Source: Acidobacteriota bacterium (GTDB taxonomy: Bacteria; Acidobacteriota; UBA890; WLXD01). Taken from it: DNA of 32,046 nt. The notes beneath the pieces are model-generated. The model saw nothing but the letters and a program-made list of their open reading frames with translations. It searched no databases and was not told the DNA's origin. The position numbers were made by a program, and so were the translations under genes. Shown here piece after piece: positions 7,549 through 15,600 of this stretch. How positions within the stretch are numbered: the first letter of the stretch is position 1; each line of letters starts with the position of its first letter. The stretch is taken from NCBI GenBank assembly GCA_029263335.1, contig JAJCXS010000250.1, positions 1 to 32,046 of the forward strand, in the 5' to 3' direction.

Positions 7549-8060
7549 GCGCAGTCGCAGTTGGCGTCTTGATGGGCAGTATCTCCGACTACGAAGTGAT
7601 GGCGGCAGGGGTCCGCGTGTTGCGCGACCTGGACGTTGGCTACGAGGTGAAGGTCATGTCCGCTCACCGCAGCCCCGCGGCGGTAGCCGCCTACGCCTCG
7701 GGCGCCCACGAACAGGGCCTGCGCGTGCTGATCGCCGGGGCCGGCGGCGCCGCGCACCTCGCCGGTACTCTGGCGGCTCACACACGCCTTCCGGTGATCG
7801 GCGTGCCGCTCGTCGCCTCCAGCCTGGCCGGGCTCGACGCTCTGCTGGCAACGGTACAGATGCCCGGCGGTGTGCCCGTTGCCACCGTCGGTGTGGGCAA
7901 GTCCGGCGCGGTGAACGCCGCTCACCTGGCGGCTCGCATCATCGCGCTAGGCAGCGAGAGCTTAGCCGCGACCGTCAACGCCAACCGGGCCGGGCAGACC
8001 GACAAGGTCGGCAGCATGCAGGGCGAACTCGAGGCCAAAATGGCCGCCGACGGCCTCTAG
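7545..8060 (+). CDS. purE: N5-carboxyaminoimidazole ribonucleotide mutase (PurE, class I)
   Basis: This 171-residue enzyme isomerises N5-CAIR to CAIR in purine synthesis. The sequence has the phosphate loop GSISDYEVM (usually GSxSD), the catalytic-histidine segment VMSAHRSP, the glycine-rich IAGAGGAAHLAG and the QMPGGVPVATVGVG block of class I PurE. The purD-purE overlap at 7545-7548 (ATGA) implies one operon. The purK partner that makes N5-CAIR is not adjacent, although the class I sequence predicts that one exists elsewhere in the genome. The gene ends 27 bases before the convergent rlmN stop; no clear terminator hairpin with a T-tract is visible there. Confidence 0.95.
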   Translation: MSAVAVGVLMGSISDYEVMAAGVRVLRDLDVGYEVKVMSAHRSPAAVAAYASGAHEQGLRVLIAGAGGAAHLAGTLAAHTRLPVIGVPLVASSLAGLDALLATVQMPGGVPVATVGVGKSGAVNAAHLAARIIALGSESLAATVNANRAGQTDKVGSMQGELEAKMAADGL

Positions 8061-8087
8061 GGCACAGACCTCGACGGGCGGCACCGC

Positions 8088-9140
8088 TCAGCCCGCCGAA
8101 CTCGCAGCCGTGAGCTGGCCACACGCGGCGCCGATGTCGGCGCCGCGGCTGTAGCGAACAAGAACATCGATGCCGGTGCGCAGGACCTCGCGCCGAAACG
8201 CCTCGATGGCTTCGGGCGATGGACGTTGATGTTCCATCGTTGCGACCGGGTTCCAGGGAATCAGATTGACCTTGGCGGGAAGACCGCGCAACAGCCGGCC
8301 GAGCCGACGGGCGTCGTCGGACGAGTCGTTGACGCCACCGAGCAACACATACTCGAAGGTAACTCTCTCGCGCCGTCGCCAGGTGAGTTCGCGCAGGGCA
8401 CCCAGCAGCGTCGCGATGGGGTACTTGCGGTTGATCGGCATGAGTTCCGAACGAACCTCGTCGGTCGTCGCGTTGAGCGAAATCGCCAAGCGTGGCCGCT
8501 GGGCGCCGAGGGCCGCGAGCTTTCGCAGTTCCGGCACCAGACCGACTGTCGAGACCGTGATGCGCCGCCATGACAAGCCCGGCCCACGTTCATCTTGCAG
8601 GGCCTGGACGGCCGCGATGACGGCGGCGGCGTTGTCGAGCGGCTCGCCTTGCCCCATGAACACGACATTGGTGCGCGTCGGCGGAGTGTCCACATCCGCG
8701 AGCATCCGCAGTACCTGGCCGACGATCTCGCCGGCACTCAACGAGCGCTGGAGCTTCAACCGTCCGGTCTGGCAGAACGTGCAGGCAAAACGACAGCCGA
8801 CCTGCGAGGAGATGCACAATGTGGCGCGGCTACCCGTGGGCATGTAGACAGCCTCGACCAGCTCACCGTCGGCAACCTGCAGCAGGTAGCGACGACTGTG
8901 ATCGGCCGAGACGAAGCGCTGCGTGATGGCGGGCGGCTGCACGACAAGGAGATCGGCCAGCTGCTCCTGCATCGCAACGGACAAGTTCGTCATGGCGCTA
9001 AAATCAAAGACGCCTTGCCGAAACACCCAGCTCGCGAGCTGATCGCCACGATACGAATCGAGCCCGGCCGCCGACACGGCATCCCGCCACTGGCAGGCAG
9101 GCAGGTCGAGCAGATTCATCCGCGTTGCGCGTTCGTTCAT
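8088..9140 (-). CDS. rlmN: Dual-specificity 23S rRNA/tRNA adenine C2-methyltransferase RlmN (radical SAM)
   Basis: RlmN methylates C2 of an adenosine in 23S rRNA (A2503 in E. coli) and A37 of some tRNAs. Of 350 residues, the 4Fe-4S cluster motif is CRFACTFC (Cys116, 120, 123). The resolving cysteine is Cys109 in RATLCISSQVGC, and the methyl-carrying cysteine is Cys340 in GAACGQL, so the full catalytic set is present. The GEPLDN and ISLNATTDEVR motifs also fit. The start is ATG 9140 (350 residues) or ATG 9119 (343 residues); neither has a strong ribosome site, and both are within family length. It is divergent from waaA, with overlapping -10 elements in the 61-base gap. Confidence 0.95.
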   Translation of the reverse strand: MNERATRMNLLDLPACQWRDAVSAAGLDSYRGDQLASWVFRQGVFDFSAMTNLSVAMQEQLADLLVVQPPAITQRFVSADHSRRYLLQVADGELVEAVYMPTGSRATLCISSQVGCRFACTFCQTGRLKLQRSLSAGEIVGQVLRMLADVDTPPTRTNVVFMGQGEPLDNAAAVIAAVQALQDERGPGLSWRRITVSTVGLVPELRKLAALGAQRPRLAISLNATTDEVRSELMPINRKYPIATLLGALRELTWRRRERVTFEYVLLGGVNDSSDDARRLGRLLRGLPAKVNLIPWNPVATMEHQRPSPEAIEAFRREVLRTGIDVLVRYSRGADIGAACGQLTAASSAG

Positions 9141-9167
9141 GATCTCGAAGCGTGTCGTGGCCGCAGG

Positions 9168-9175
9168 ACTATAAT
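9168..9175. promoter_or_regulatory. Overlapping divergent -10 elements (rlmN / waaA)
   Basis: The plus strand reads TATAAT (9170-9175), suited to waaA, whose start codon is at 9202. The minus strand reads TATAGT (9168-9173), suited to rlmN, starting at 9140 or 9119. Both lie in the 61-base intergenic gap. The -35 elements are weak on both strands. One AT-rich island may therefore serve both directions. Confidence 0.55.
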
Positions 9176-9201
9176 CGGCGATCAGCAAGGCGATCCACCC
9201 C

Positions 9202-10497
9202 GTGGCCGGCCCCTCACCCACCGTGTTTGCTGCATATACCTTCCTATATACGCTCGGCCTGTGTGCGCTGGCGCCACGGGCGCTGCTGCACTTGCTGACC
9301 GGCGGCAAGTACGGCACCGCTCTGGGCGCCCGACTCGGCCGGGTGCCCGATCACCTGTCGAGATGCCGTGGAGCCGTGTGGCTGCACGCGGTTTCGGTGG
9401 GAGAGGTACATGCTGCCCGCGGTCTGATCCCCCACATCCGCGTCCTGCTACCACAAGTACCTATCGTGTTGTCGACGACAACACCAACCGGACAGGCGAT
9501 CGCCAGGACCGCCGGAGCCGACGCCGTCTTCTATATGCCGCTCGATCTGCCGCACGCCGTTCGCGCCTTCGTCGAGGCTTTGCAGCCTCGCGCCCTCTTG
9601 CTGGTGGAAACGGAGATCTGGCCAAACCTGCTGAGAGCGTGTCACCGTGCCGGCGTGCCGATCGCCATCGTGAATGGCCGGCTGTCGGAACGGTCCGCAC
9701 GCCGTTACGCGCGCCTTGGCCGGCTTTGGTCAGCCCCCACGAGCATGCTGAGTGCGGTCTGCGCTCGCACCGGCACGGAAGCAAAGCGCTTTGCTGCGAT
9801 CGGCGTGAGCCCGGACCGGATCGTGACCAGCGGCAATCTGAAAGCCGACGCCGAAGCGCTGAAGCCGCCACCGCAGCTGGGCACCGCCCTCGGCGAAGCC
9901 CTGGGTCTGGATCCCGAGCGCCCCCTCATTGTCGCCGGCTGCACCATGGATCATGAGGAAGAAAAAGTGCTGCGGGCATTCCGACGCGTACAGGAACGGC
10001 ACCCCAGCGCATCGCTGCTAATCGCTCCACGCCATCCCGAACGCTTCGACGAGGTCGAGGCCTTGGTGCGCAACGCCGGCTTTGCGTGCCGCCGTCGAAC
10101 GGCGCCATCGGACGGGATCGCGGACGTGCTCGTGCTCGATACCATCGGCGAGCTGCCCGCCGCCTATGGTCTCGGCGATGTCGCCTTCGTCGGTGGCAGC
10201 CTGGTAGCCACCGGAGGCCACAACCTTTTGGAGCCCGCGATTCAGCGCCGACCCGTCCTGTTTGGCCCCAACACGGATAACTTCGCGCTCCTCGCCGAAC
10301 AGATGGTGAGTGCCGGAGGCGGCGTCCGAGTAACCGACGCCGAGGCGCTCGCGCGCGAGGTCAGTCTTCTCCTCGACGAACCTGACCGCCGCCATCGGGC
10401 GGGCCAGGCAGCGTACGAGGTAGCGCGACGCGATGCGGCCGCCGGCATGCGCACGGCGCGAGTGCTGGTGCGCATGCTCGCGCCGAGCACATCATGA
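9202..10497 (+). CDS. waaA: 3-deoxy-D-manno-octulosonic acid (Kdo) transferase WaaA
   Basis: WaaA (KdtA) transfers Kdo from CMP-Kdo to lipid IVA at the inner membrane, the first step of LPS core assembly. The 431-residue sequence has an N-terminal membrane anchor (about 8-30) and a GT-B fold with the catalytic glutamate in HAVSVGEVHAA (Glu68). It also shows VETEIWPN, NGRLSERS, the CMP-Kdo site region TMDHEEE and the C-terminal GGHNLLEPA. The GTG start at 9202 has AAGGCG upstream at suitable spacing. It is the first gene of the LPS operon and overlaps lpxK by ATGA. How many Kdo residues it adds cannot be read from the sequence. Confidence 0.96.
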   Translation: MAGPSPTVFAAYTFLYTLGLCALAPRALLHLLTGGKYGTALGARLGRVPDHLSRCRGAVWLHAVSVGEVHAARGLIPHIRVLLPQVPIVLSTTTPTGQAIARTAGADAVFYMPLDLPHAVRAFVEALQPRALLLVETEIWPNLLRACHRAGVPIAIVNGRLSERSARRYARLGRLWSAPTSMLSAVCARTGTEAKRFAAIGVSPDRIVTSGNLKADAEALKPPPQLGTALGEALGLDPERPLIVAGCTMDHEEEKVLRAFRRVQERHPSASLLIAPRHPERFDEVEALVRNAGFACRRRTAPSDGIADVLVLDTIGELPAAYGLGDVAFVGGSLVATGGHNLLEPAIQRRPVLFGPNTDNFALLAEQMVSAGGGVRVTDAEALAREVSLLLDEPDRRHRAGQAAYEVARRDAAAGMRTARVLVRMLAPSTS

Positions 10498-11504
10498 TCC
10501 GCCGGCTAGCGGCTCGGCCCTGGAGCTTCGTGGCCGCAGCACGAGTGGGCATGTACCGCGACGGTTGGCTGCGTTCCCGCGACCTGCCACGGCCGGCCAT
10601 CAGCGTCGGCGCCCTGGAGATGGGAGGCACGGGCAAGACCCCCGCCACGGTAGCCGTGGCAGCAGCGCTGAGAAGGGCTGGTATTCGCCCCGCCATCGTC
10701 AGCCGCGGGTACGGTCGCGTCGGCTCGAGTCCGCTACTGGTGAGCGATGGTGCTGGCACTGGCCCGAAAGTAACGGCTTCGCAGGCAGGTGACGAGCCGT
10801 GGCTGATGGCCCACTTGCTGCGCGACGTACCCGTAGCAGTCGCCGGCGCACGTGAGCTCGCGGCGGCGCTGGTGCCGCACGACCGGGTGGACGTGTTCGT
10901 TCTGGACGATGCTTTCCAGCACGTCCGCGTGCGTCGAGCACTCGACCTTCTCGTGGTCGATACCGCAGCACCTTTCTGGACACAATACCCACCACCGTCC
11001 GGGCGCCTACGCGAGGGCGCGGCGGCGGCCTCGAGGGCAGACGCCTTCCTGGTGCGAGGCCATGGTGAAGCCGAGAACGAGCGCTGGAGCAACAAACCCA
11101 GGATCCAGTTATCCGCCGCACCGAGCCGAATGCTCCCTCTGCGTGAATGGCGGCAAGACGCTGAAGGCACCGCGATCGCAGCCCCACCGTCGACTGGTGT
11201 GGCCTTCGCCGGCATCGCCAAGCCGCAGCGCTTCTTCGGCGACCTGCGGGCGATGGGAGTTCATCTCGAGCTCGCCCAGCAGTATCGCGATCATCAGATG
11301 TACACGGCCACTGAGATCAACGGCCTGGCTGAACGGGCGCGGTTGCGCAATTGCCGCACGCTGCTCACCACCGAGAAAGACGCCGCCCGACTCGCCCACC
11401 TAGAGATCGACGACGCCAGCATCGTGGTCGTCACCTACCGACTGGAGCTGCGCAATGAGACCGACCTGGTCGACCTGCTTGCGGCCTCGAGGGGCCCAGC
11501 ATGA
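10494..11504 (+). CDS. lpxK: Tetraacyldisaccharide 4'-kinase
   Basis: LpxK phosphorylates the 4' position of the lipid A disaccharide precursor at the cytoplasmic face of the inner membrane. The 336-residue protein has a membrane-associated N-terminal helix, the P-loop MGGTGKTP (43-50), VSRGYGR (69-74), the catalytic pair in DDAFQH (138-143), the GIAKPQRFF motif and TTEKDAARL near the end. All are family hallmarks. It overlaps waaA at its start and lpxL at its end by ATGA, which suggests coupled translation. The other lpx genes (lpxA, B, C, D) are not in this window. Confidence 0.96.
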   Translation: MIRRLAARPWSFVAAARVGMYRDGWLRSRDLPRPAISVGALEMGGTGKTPATVAVAAALRRAGIRPAIVSRGYGRVGSSPLLVSDGAGTGPKVTASQAGDEPWLMAHLLRDVPVAVAGARELAAALVPHDRVDVFVLDDAFQHVRVRRALDLLVVDTAAPFWTQYPPPSGRLREGAAAASRADAFLVRGHGEAENERWSNKPRIQLSAAPSRMLPLREWRQDAEGTAIAAPPSTGVAFAGIAKPQRFFGDLRAMGVHLELAQQYRDHQMYTATEINGLAERARLRNCRTLLTTEKDAARLAHLEIDDASIVVVTYRLELRNETDLVDLLAASRGPA

Positions 11505-12367
11505 GCATCGCGTCGTTCATCGTTGATCGAGTATCGCGCCGCGCACAGCGATGGTCCTTCGCCACGGCAGGGCAACGCGGCGCGGGTCTCGGCCGTCTTC
11601 TTTACCGACTTGATCGACGCCATCGGCAGGTCGCTCTCCGGAATCTGGCCATCGCCTTTCCCGATCGAGAACCATCGTGGCACGAGCAGGTCGCCCGCAG
11701 CTCCTTTGCACAGGCCGGACGAACGATCATGGAACTGCTCTGGAGCCCCCGCCTGGCTACGCTCGACCAGCCGAGCGAGATCGTGAAATTCGACAGTCTC
11801 GACAATCTCCGGCAGGCGCTGGCAGGGGGCAAGGGCGCCATCGTCGCAACCGCCCATGTCGGCAACTGGGAGCTCATGGGGATCGCCGCCGCCCACTTCG
11901 GGATTCCGTTGATCTCGATCGCCAGGACACTCGACGACCCCGCGCTCGATGCCCGTCTCATCGACCTCAGGACGCGAACAGGGCAGCGCATCTTCGCAAA
12001 GCGAAATGCTCTGCGCCCAACACTGCGCGCGCTTCGCGCTGGCGATGCCGTGGCCCTGCTGAGCGATCAGAACACGCTCCGTCGCGAGGCCGTGTTCGTT
12101 CCATACTTTGGCCGCCTGGCCGCCACGACACCGGCGGTAGCGCACCTTCACCTACGCACGGGGGCTCCCATCCTCAACGCCTTTTCGATTCCGGAGGAAG
12201 GACGCTACCGAGTGATCCTCGAGCCCCCCATGGAGATACCCGAGGGCGACGGCGACGAAGCGGTGACGGCGATCACCGCGGCGATCACCGCCAAACTCGA
12301 GCACTATGTCCGGGCGCATCCGGAGGCTTGGTTGTGGATGCATGATCGCTGGCGCGAGCGCCCATGA
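11501..12367 (+). CDS. lpxL: Lipid A late acyltransferase (LpxL/HtrB family)
   Basis: Family members move an acyl chain from acyl-ACP to Kdo-lipid A. The 288-residue sequence has the catalytic HxxxxE motif as HVGNWE (His119-Glu124). It is followed by SIARTLDDPALDARL, the DQNTLRREAVFVPYFG segment and the C-terminal WLWMHDRW typical of LpxL/LpxM. The N-terminal hydrophobic anchor is weak compared with the E. coli enzyme. Only one late acyltransferase is present here; whether it acts as LpxL or LpxM is unresolved. It overlaps lpxK by ATGA and ends 7 bases before waaF. Confidence 0.92.
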   Translation: MSIASFIVDRVSRRAQRWSFATAGQRGAGLGRLLYRLDRRHRQVALRNLAIAFPDREPSWHEQVARSSFAQAGRTIMELLWSPRLATLDQPSEIVKFDSLDNLRQALAGGKGAIVATAHVGNWELMGIAAAHFGIPLISIARTLDDPALDARLIDLRTRTGQRIFAKRNALRPTLRALRAGDAVALLSDQNTLRREAVFVPYFGRLAATTPAVAHLHLRTGAPILNAFSIPEEGRYRVILEPPMEIPEGDGDEAVTAITAAITAKLEHYVRAHPEAWLWMHDRWRERP

Positions 12368-12374
12368 GGGAACC

Positions 12375-13385
12375 ATGAGGCAGGCGCACTGGGTCATCCG
12401 AATGCCCACGTGGCTGGGCGACACGATCATGGCCGTGCCAACGGTCAGAGCGTTGGAACGCGCGGTGCCGAACCTGGTGCTGTGGGGACCCGCAAGCCAT
12501 GGTCAGCTCTTGCAGGCGACCGGTGTGAGAGGCGAACTGCTCCCCTACTCTCGGCGCCGCGGCCCGAGCGGACTGCTCGACATGCAGAGCGCCGTGAACA
12601 AACTGGCAGCCTTGCGACCCACCGGGGTTGTCATTCTGCCCAACGCCTACGAGCCGGCGTTGATCGCGCGCCTGGCCCGTATCCGGCGACGGATCGGCTA
12701 CGCGACGCAGCTGCGCGGCAACCTGCTTACCGAAGCGCTGCCGGCACCGGATCCGCTGTCGGCCGTGCACGAGTCCCGTCGCTACGTGGAGCTGTTGGGG
12801 CCCACTCCGGCACAGCCTCCGTTGCACGATGACTGGCGTCTGGCGGCGCCGCCCGGGGCTCGTCAACGCGCGAGGGCGATCGTCGGCAGCGAGGCGCCCC
12901 TCCTGGTCGTCGCACCGGGTTGCGCCAACGGCCCCGCGAAAAGATGGCCAGCAGAACATTACGGGCGACTCGTCGCACATGCAGCACAGCAGTGGGACGC
13001 GGTTCCGGTGCTCGTCGGTGGACCCCAGGATGCCGAGGCCACCGCAGCAGTGGAAGCGGCCAGTCAGGTGGCGTGCGTGAACCTGGCCGGTACGACGGAC
13101 ATTCTGGATCTCGCGGCAATCCTGGCCTGCAGTCGAGCCGTGATCGCCAACGACACCGGCGCCGCGCATCTCGCCGGCGCGTTGGGAGCCAGGACTCTCG
13201 TCCTGTTCGGCCCCACCGATCCGCTGCGTACGAAGCCTTTGGGGCCCCACGTGCGCATCGCCAGCATGGCGGCCTTCTGCCGCCCCTGCCTGTCGGCGCG
13301 TTGTCCCCTCGACCACCGCTGCATGAGCGGCCTGACACCCGACCTCGCCATCAACATGCTCGATCCACTCTGGCATGGATCGTAG
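12375..13385 (+). CDS. waaF: ADP-heptose--LPS heptosyltransferase II (GT9)
   Basis: This GT9 GT-B enzyme (336 residues) adds the second L-glycero-D-manno-heptose to the LPS inner core. The N-terminus has MPTWLGDTIMAVPT with the catalytic-type Asp16. The C-terminal ADP-heptose site reads NDTGAAHLAGALG and FGPTDPLRTKPLG, and a four-cysteine tail (FCRPC...RCPLDHRCM) is common in WaaF. The ATG at 12375 is chosen because GAGGG lies 5 bases upstream and conservation starts there; an earlier in-frame start would overlap lpxL. The spacing to lpxL is 7 bases. The paralogue waaC follows two genes later, and the split WaaF/WaaC assignment rests on the WLGD versus SSIGD N-termini. Confidence 0.9.
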   Translation: MRQAHWVIRMPTWLGDTIMAVPTVRALERAVPNLVLWGPASHGQLLQATGVRGELLPYSRRRGPSGLLDMQSAVNKLAALRPTGVVILPNAYEPALIARLARIRRRIGYATQLRGNLLTEALPAPDPLSAVHESRRYVELLGPTPAQPPLHDDWRLAAPPGARQRARAIVGSEAPLLVVAPGCANGPAKRWPAEHYGRLVAHAAQQWDAVPVLVGGPQDAEATAAVEAASQVACVNLAGTTDILDLAAILACSRAVIANDTGAAHLAGALGARTLVLFGPTDPLRTKPLGPHVRIASMAAFCRPCLSARCPLDHRCMSGLTPDLAINMLDPLWHGS

Positions 13386-13406
13386 TCGCTGCCCCGAATT
13401 GCCAAG

Positions 13407-13435
13407 TTGCCCCTCGACAGAAGTCGCAGTTAAGC
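13407..13435 (+). promoter_or_regulatory. Possible internal promoter before hldE1-waaC-ICMT
   Basis: There is a -35-like TTGCCC (13407-13412), a 17-base spacer and a -10-like TTAAGC (13430-13435) in the 116-base gap between waaF and the heptose kinase. This is the only sizeable gap in the LPS run. The match to consensus is modest; the rest of the gap shows nothing clear. Confidence 0.3.
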
Positions 13436-13501
13436 TAGCTCGGCTTCCCCAACTCCCGATCACCGGCCGCATTCACGGCCCCACACGACGGCCCGGACGG
13501 C

Positions 13502-14512
13502 ATGCCGCACTCCCCCCAACCCGCAGCGACGGAAGATCTCTGCTCGGCGGTTGAATCGTTCGCCGGTCGGCGGTTGCTGGTCTGGGGCGACTTCGTGGCC
13601 GACCGCTTCCTGCATGGATCGACGACACGCGTCTCGCGGGAGGCGCCCGCCCTGGTACTGCGCTACGAGGGCGAGGAAGTGCGTCCGGGTGGCGCTGGCA
13701 ACGCCGCGCTGAATGCCGCGGCGCTCGGCGCCGAGGTCATCGCCTGTGGCTTCGTCGGCGACGATGCGGCGGGCGTGGCGCTCCTGGAAGCGCTGGCAAC
13801 CGCGGGCATCAACGTGGACCACATCAGCCGTCGCCACGACGGCGCAACACCGGTCAAGACGCGCGTCATGGCTGGCGGACAACACACCGTCCGTCAACAG
13901 ATTCTCCGCATTGACGACGAAAGGCCGTGGAGCCAGAGTGCGCCATGCTCGACGATCGCGGAACAGATCACCGAGCTTGCCGCCGAGGTAGACGGCGTCA
14001 TGATCTCGGACTACGGGCTCGCAACTGTGTGTGCCTCCGCGGCCCGGGAGTGGATGGCAACGACGCCCGGTCTCCCTGTGGTGCTGGACTCGCGCCATCG
14101 CCTGCTCGAATTTGTTGGCGTCACAGCCGCTACTCCCAACGAAGGGGAGGCCGAGGAGGCAGTGAGACGTGCCTTCGCCAACGACCTCGAAGCCGTGGAG
14201 GTCGCGGGCGCGGAAATCACCGCGAACCTGGGATGTGACCACCTCCTGATCACCCGAGGCTCCCACGGTATGGCCGTCTTTTCGCAGGGCCAGGAGCCCG
14301 CCCATTTGCCCACTCACGGGACGCACGAGATCGCCGATGTGACCGGCGCCGGCGACACCGTGATCGCCTCGTTCACGCTGGCTCTCGCAGCCGGCGTAGA
14401 AGTGCTGCCCGCGGCGCAGGTTGCCAACGTCGCAGCCGGGCTGGCGGTCCTCAAGTACGGCACGGCGACCGTTACCTCCGCGGAGTTGCTCGGCGCCCTG
14501 CGCGGAGCATGA
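13502..14512 (+). CDS. D-glycero-beta-D-manno-heptose-7-phosphate kinase (stand-alone RfaE domain I)
   Basis: This 336-residue PfkB/ribokinase-family enzyme phosphorylates C1 of heptose-7-phosphate on the route to ADP-heptose. It matches domain I of HldE/RfaE: LVWGDFVADRFLHG (27-39), SREAPALV, RPGGAGNAALNAAALGA (61-77), the TPNEGEAE block (211-218), ITRG (250-253) and the anion hole VTGAGDTV (280-287) with the catalytic Asp. It stops where the kinase ends, so the adenylyltransferase domain found fused in E. coli HldE must be encoded elsewhere. It overlaps waaC by ATGA, linking donor synthesis to heptose transfer. A different PfkB sugar kinase is unlikely given the flanking heptosyltransferases. 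Confidence 0.9.
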   Translation: MPHSPQPAATEDLCSAVESFAGRRLLVWGDFVADRFLHGSTTRVSREAPALVLRYEGEEVRPGGAGNAALNAAALGAEVIACGFVGDDAAGVALLEALATAGINVDHISRRHDGATPVKTRVMAGGQHTVRQQILRIDDERPWSQSAPCSTIAEQITELAAEVDGVMISDYGLATVCASAAREWMATTPGLPVVLDSRHRLLEFVGVTAATPNEGEAEEAVRRAFANDLEAVEVAGAEITANLGCDHLLITRGSHGMAVFSQGQEPAHLPTHGTHEIADVTGAGDTVIASFTLALAAGVEVLPAAQVANVAAGLAVLKYGTATVTSAELLGALRGA

Positions 14513-15597
14513 GCGCAGCACCAGCGATCGCCAGCGAGGCGGCCCCGGCCCGGGTTTTGCTGTTGCGGCTGAGCTCTATCGGCGACGTCGTTCACGCGAT
14601 ACCAGCCTTCCAGGCACTGCGCGATGCTCTCCCAGAGGCCGAGATCGGATGGGCGGTCGAACGCATGGCAGCACCGCTGGTGCGACGCCTTCCCGGTCTC
14701 GATCATGTGCACGAACTCGATGTTCAGCAATGGCGGGGCGCTCTTCTCCGCCCCGCCACCTGGCGCGCGGCCAGGGCGGCGCTGGCAGCAATCAAGGCCC
14801 GAAACTACGACGTCGCGATCGATCTGCAGGGTCTGTGGAAGTCGGCGGCCCTGGCGCGACTCTCCGGCGCCCGCACCCTGGGTCTGGCAACGTCGGATCT
14901 ACGGGAACGGGGAGTTCGCCACCTCTACCACGCGCAGGCCAAGCCAGCCGGTGCCCACGCCCATGTCACCGACCGCGGCATGCGACTGGCGCAGGCCGCC
15001 TGGCCGGGCATCAGTGGTGTCGCGCGGTGGCCAACGATGAGCACCCCCCAGGATGGCCACGCCGCGGAACAAGGACTGGCGCGCTTGGGCACGGGGCGCC
15101 CGGTTCTGATTCACAGCGCGGCGAATTGGTCCAGTAAGCAATATCCCGACGCAAGCTGGGCTGCCGTCGGGCAAGGGATTCACGATGCTACCGGCCATCC
15201 CGTGATCTGGCTCTGGGGTCCAGGGGAAGAGGCCCGGGCGCTGCGGCTAGCCGAGGTCGCGGGCCCCGGCAACCATGCCTGCTTCGCCACCGAACTGCCC
15301 GAGCTCGCTGCCCTGATCGGGCACGCCCGAGTGCTGGTGGGCGGCGACAGCGCGCCGCTGCATCTCGCGGTAGCCTGTGGGACGCCAGTGGTTGCACTGT
15401 TCGGCCCGACGGACCCCGCCCGGTTGGGGCCCCTAGATCCCGCCGATCGCGTCGTCGTACGCCGCCTCGAGTGCTCGCACTGTCACCGTCGCACGTGTCC
15501 GCTGGGCACTAACGAATGTTTGACCACCATCGGCCCGGACGAGATCGTCCGCGCTGTGATCGCGCGCCTCGAGCATAGCGCAGGCGTTGAAGGGTAA
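14509..15597 (+). CDS. waaC: LPS heptosyltransferase I (GT9)
   Basis: This 362-residue GT9 enzyme should add the first heptose to Kdo2-lipid A. The N-terminus after a variable 13-residue lead is VLLLRLSSIGDVVHAIPAF with the catalytic Asp26, the WaaC-type signature. The donor site is GGDSAPLHLAVACGTPVVAL with FGPTDPARLGPL. A cysteine cluster CSHCHRRTC lies near the end. The start ATG overlaps the heptose kinase stop (ATGA at 14509-14512). An ICMT-like methyltransferase gene follows after 3 bases. Confidence 0.91.
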   Translation: MSAAPAIASEAAPARVLLLRLSSIGDVVHAIPAFQALRDALPEAEIGWAVERMAAPLVRRLPGLDHVHELDVQQWRGALLRPATWRAARAALAAIKARNYDVAIDLQGLWKSAALARLSGARTLGLATSDLRERGVRHLYHAQAKPAGAHAHVTDRGMRLAQAAWPGISGVARWPTMSTPQDGHAAEQGLARLGTGRPVLIHSAANWSSKQYPDASWAAVGQGIHDATGHPVIWLWGPGEEARALRLAEVAGPGNHACFATELPELAALIGHARVLVGGDSAPLHLAVACGTPVVALFGPTDPARLGPLDPADRVVVRRLECSHCHRRTCPLGTNECLTTIGPDEIVRAVIARLEHSAGVEG

Positions 15598-15600
15598 CGG

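Noticed and set aside
8061-8087. Bidirectional terminator between purE and rlmN
   Set aside because: Only a short GC hairpin (about 5 bp) is possible and there is no T-tract on either strand.
12285-13472. 395-codon minus-strand frame opposite waaF
   Set aside because: A long antisense shadow in a GC-rich gene; no domain motifs, and waaF on the plus strand is fully supported.
13460-14521. 353-codon minus-strand frame opposite the heptose kinase
   Set aside because: Antisense shadow. The plus-strand kinase has complete PfkB motifs.
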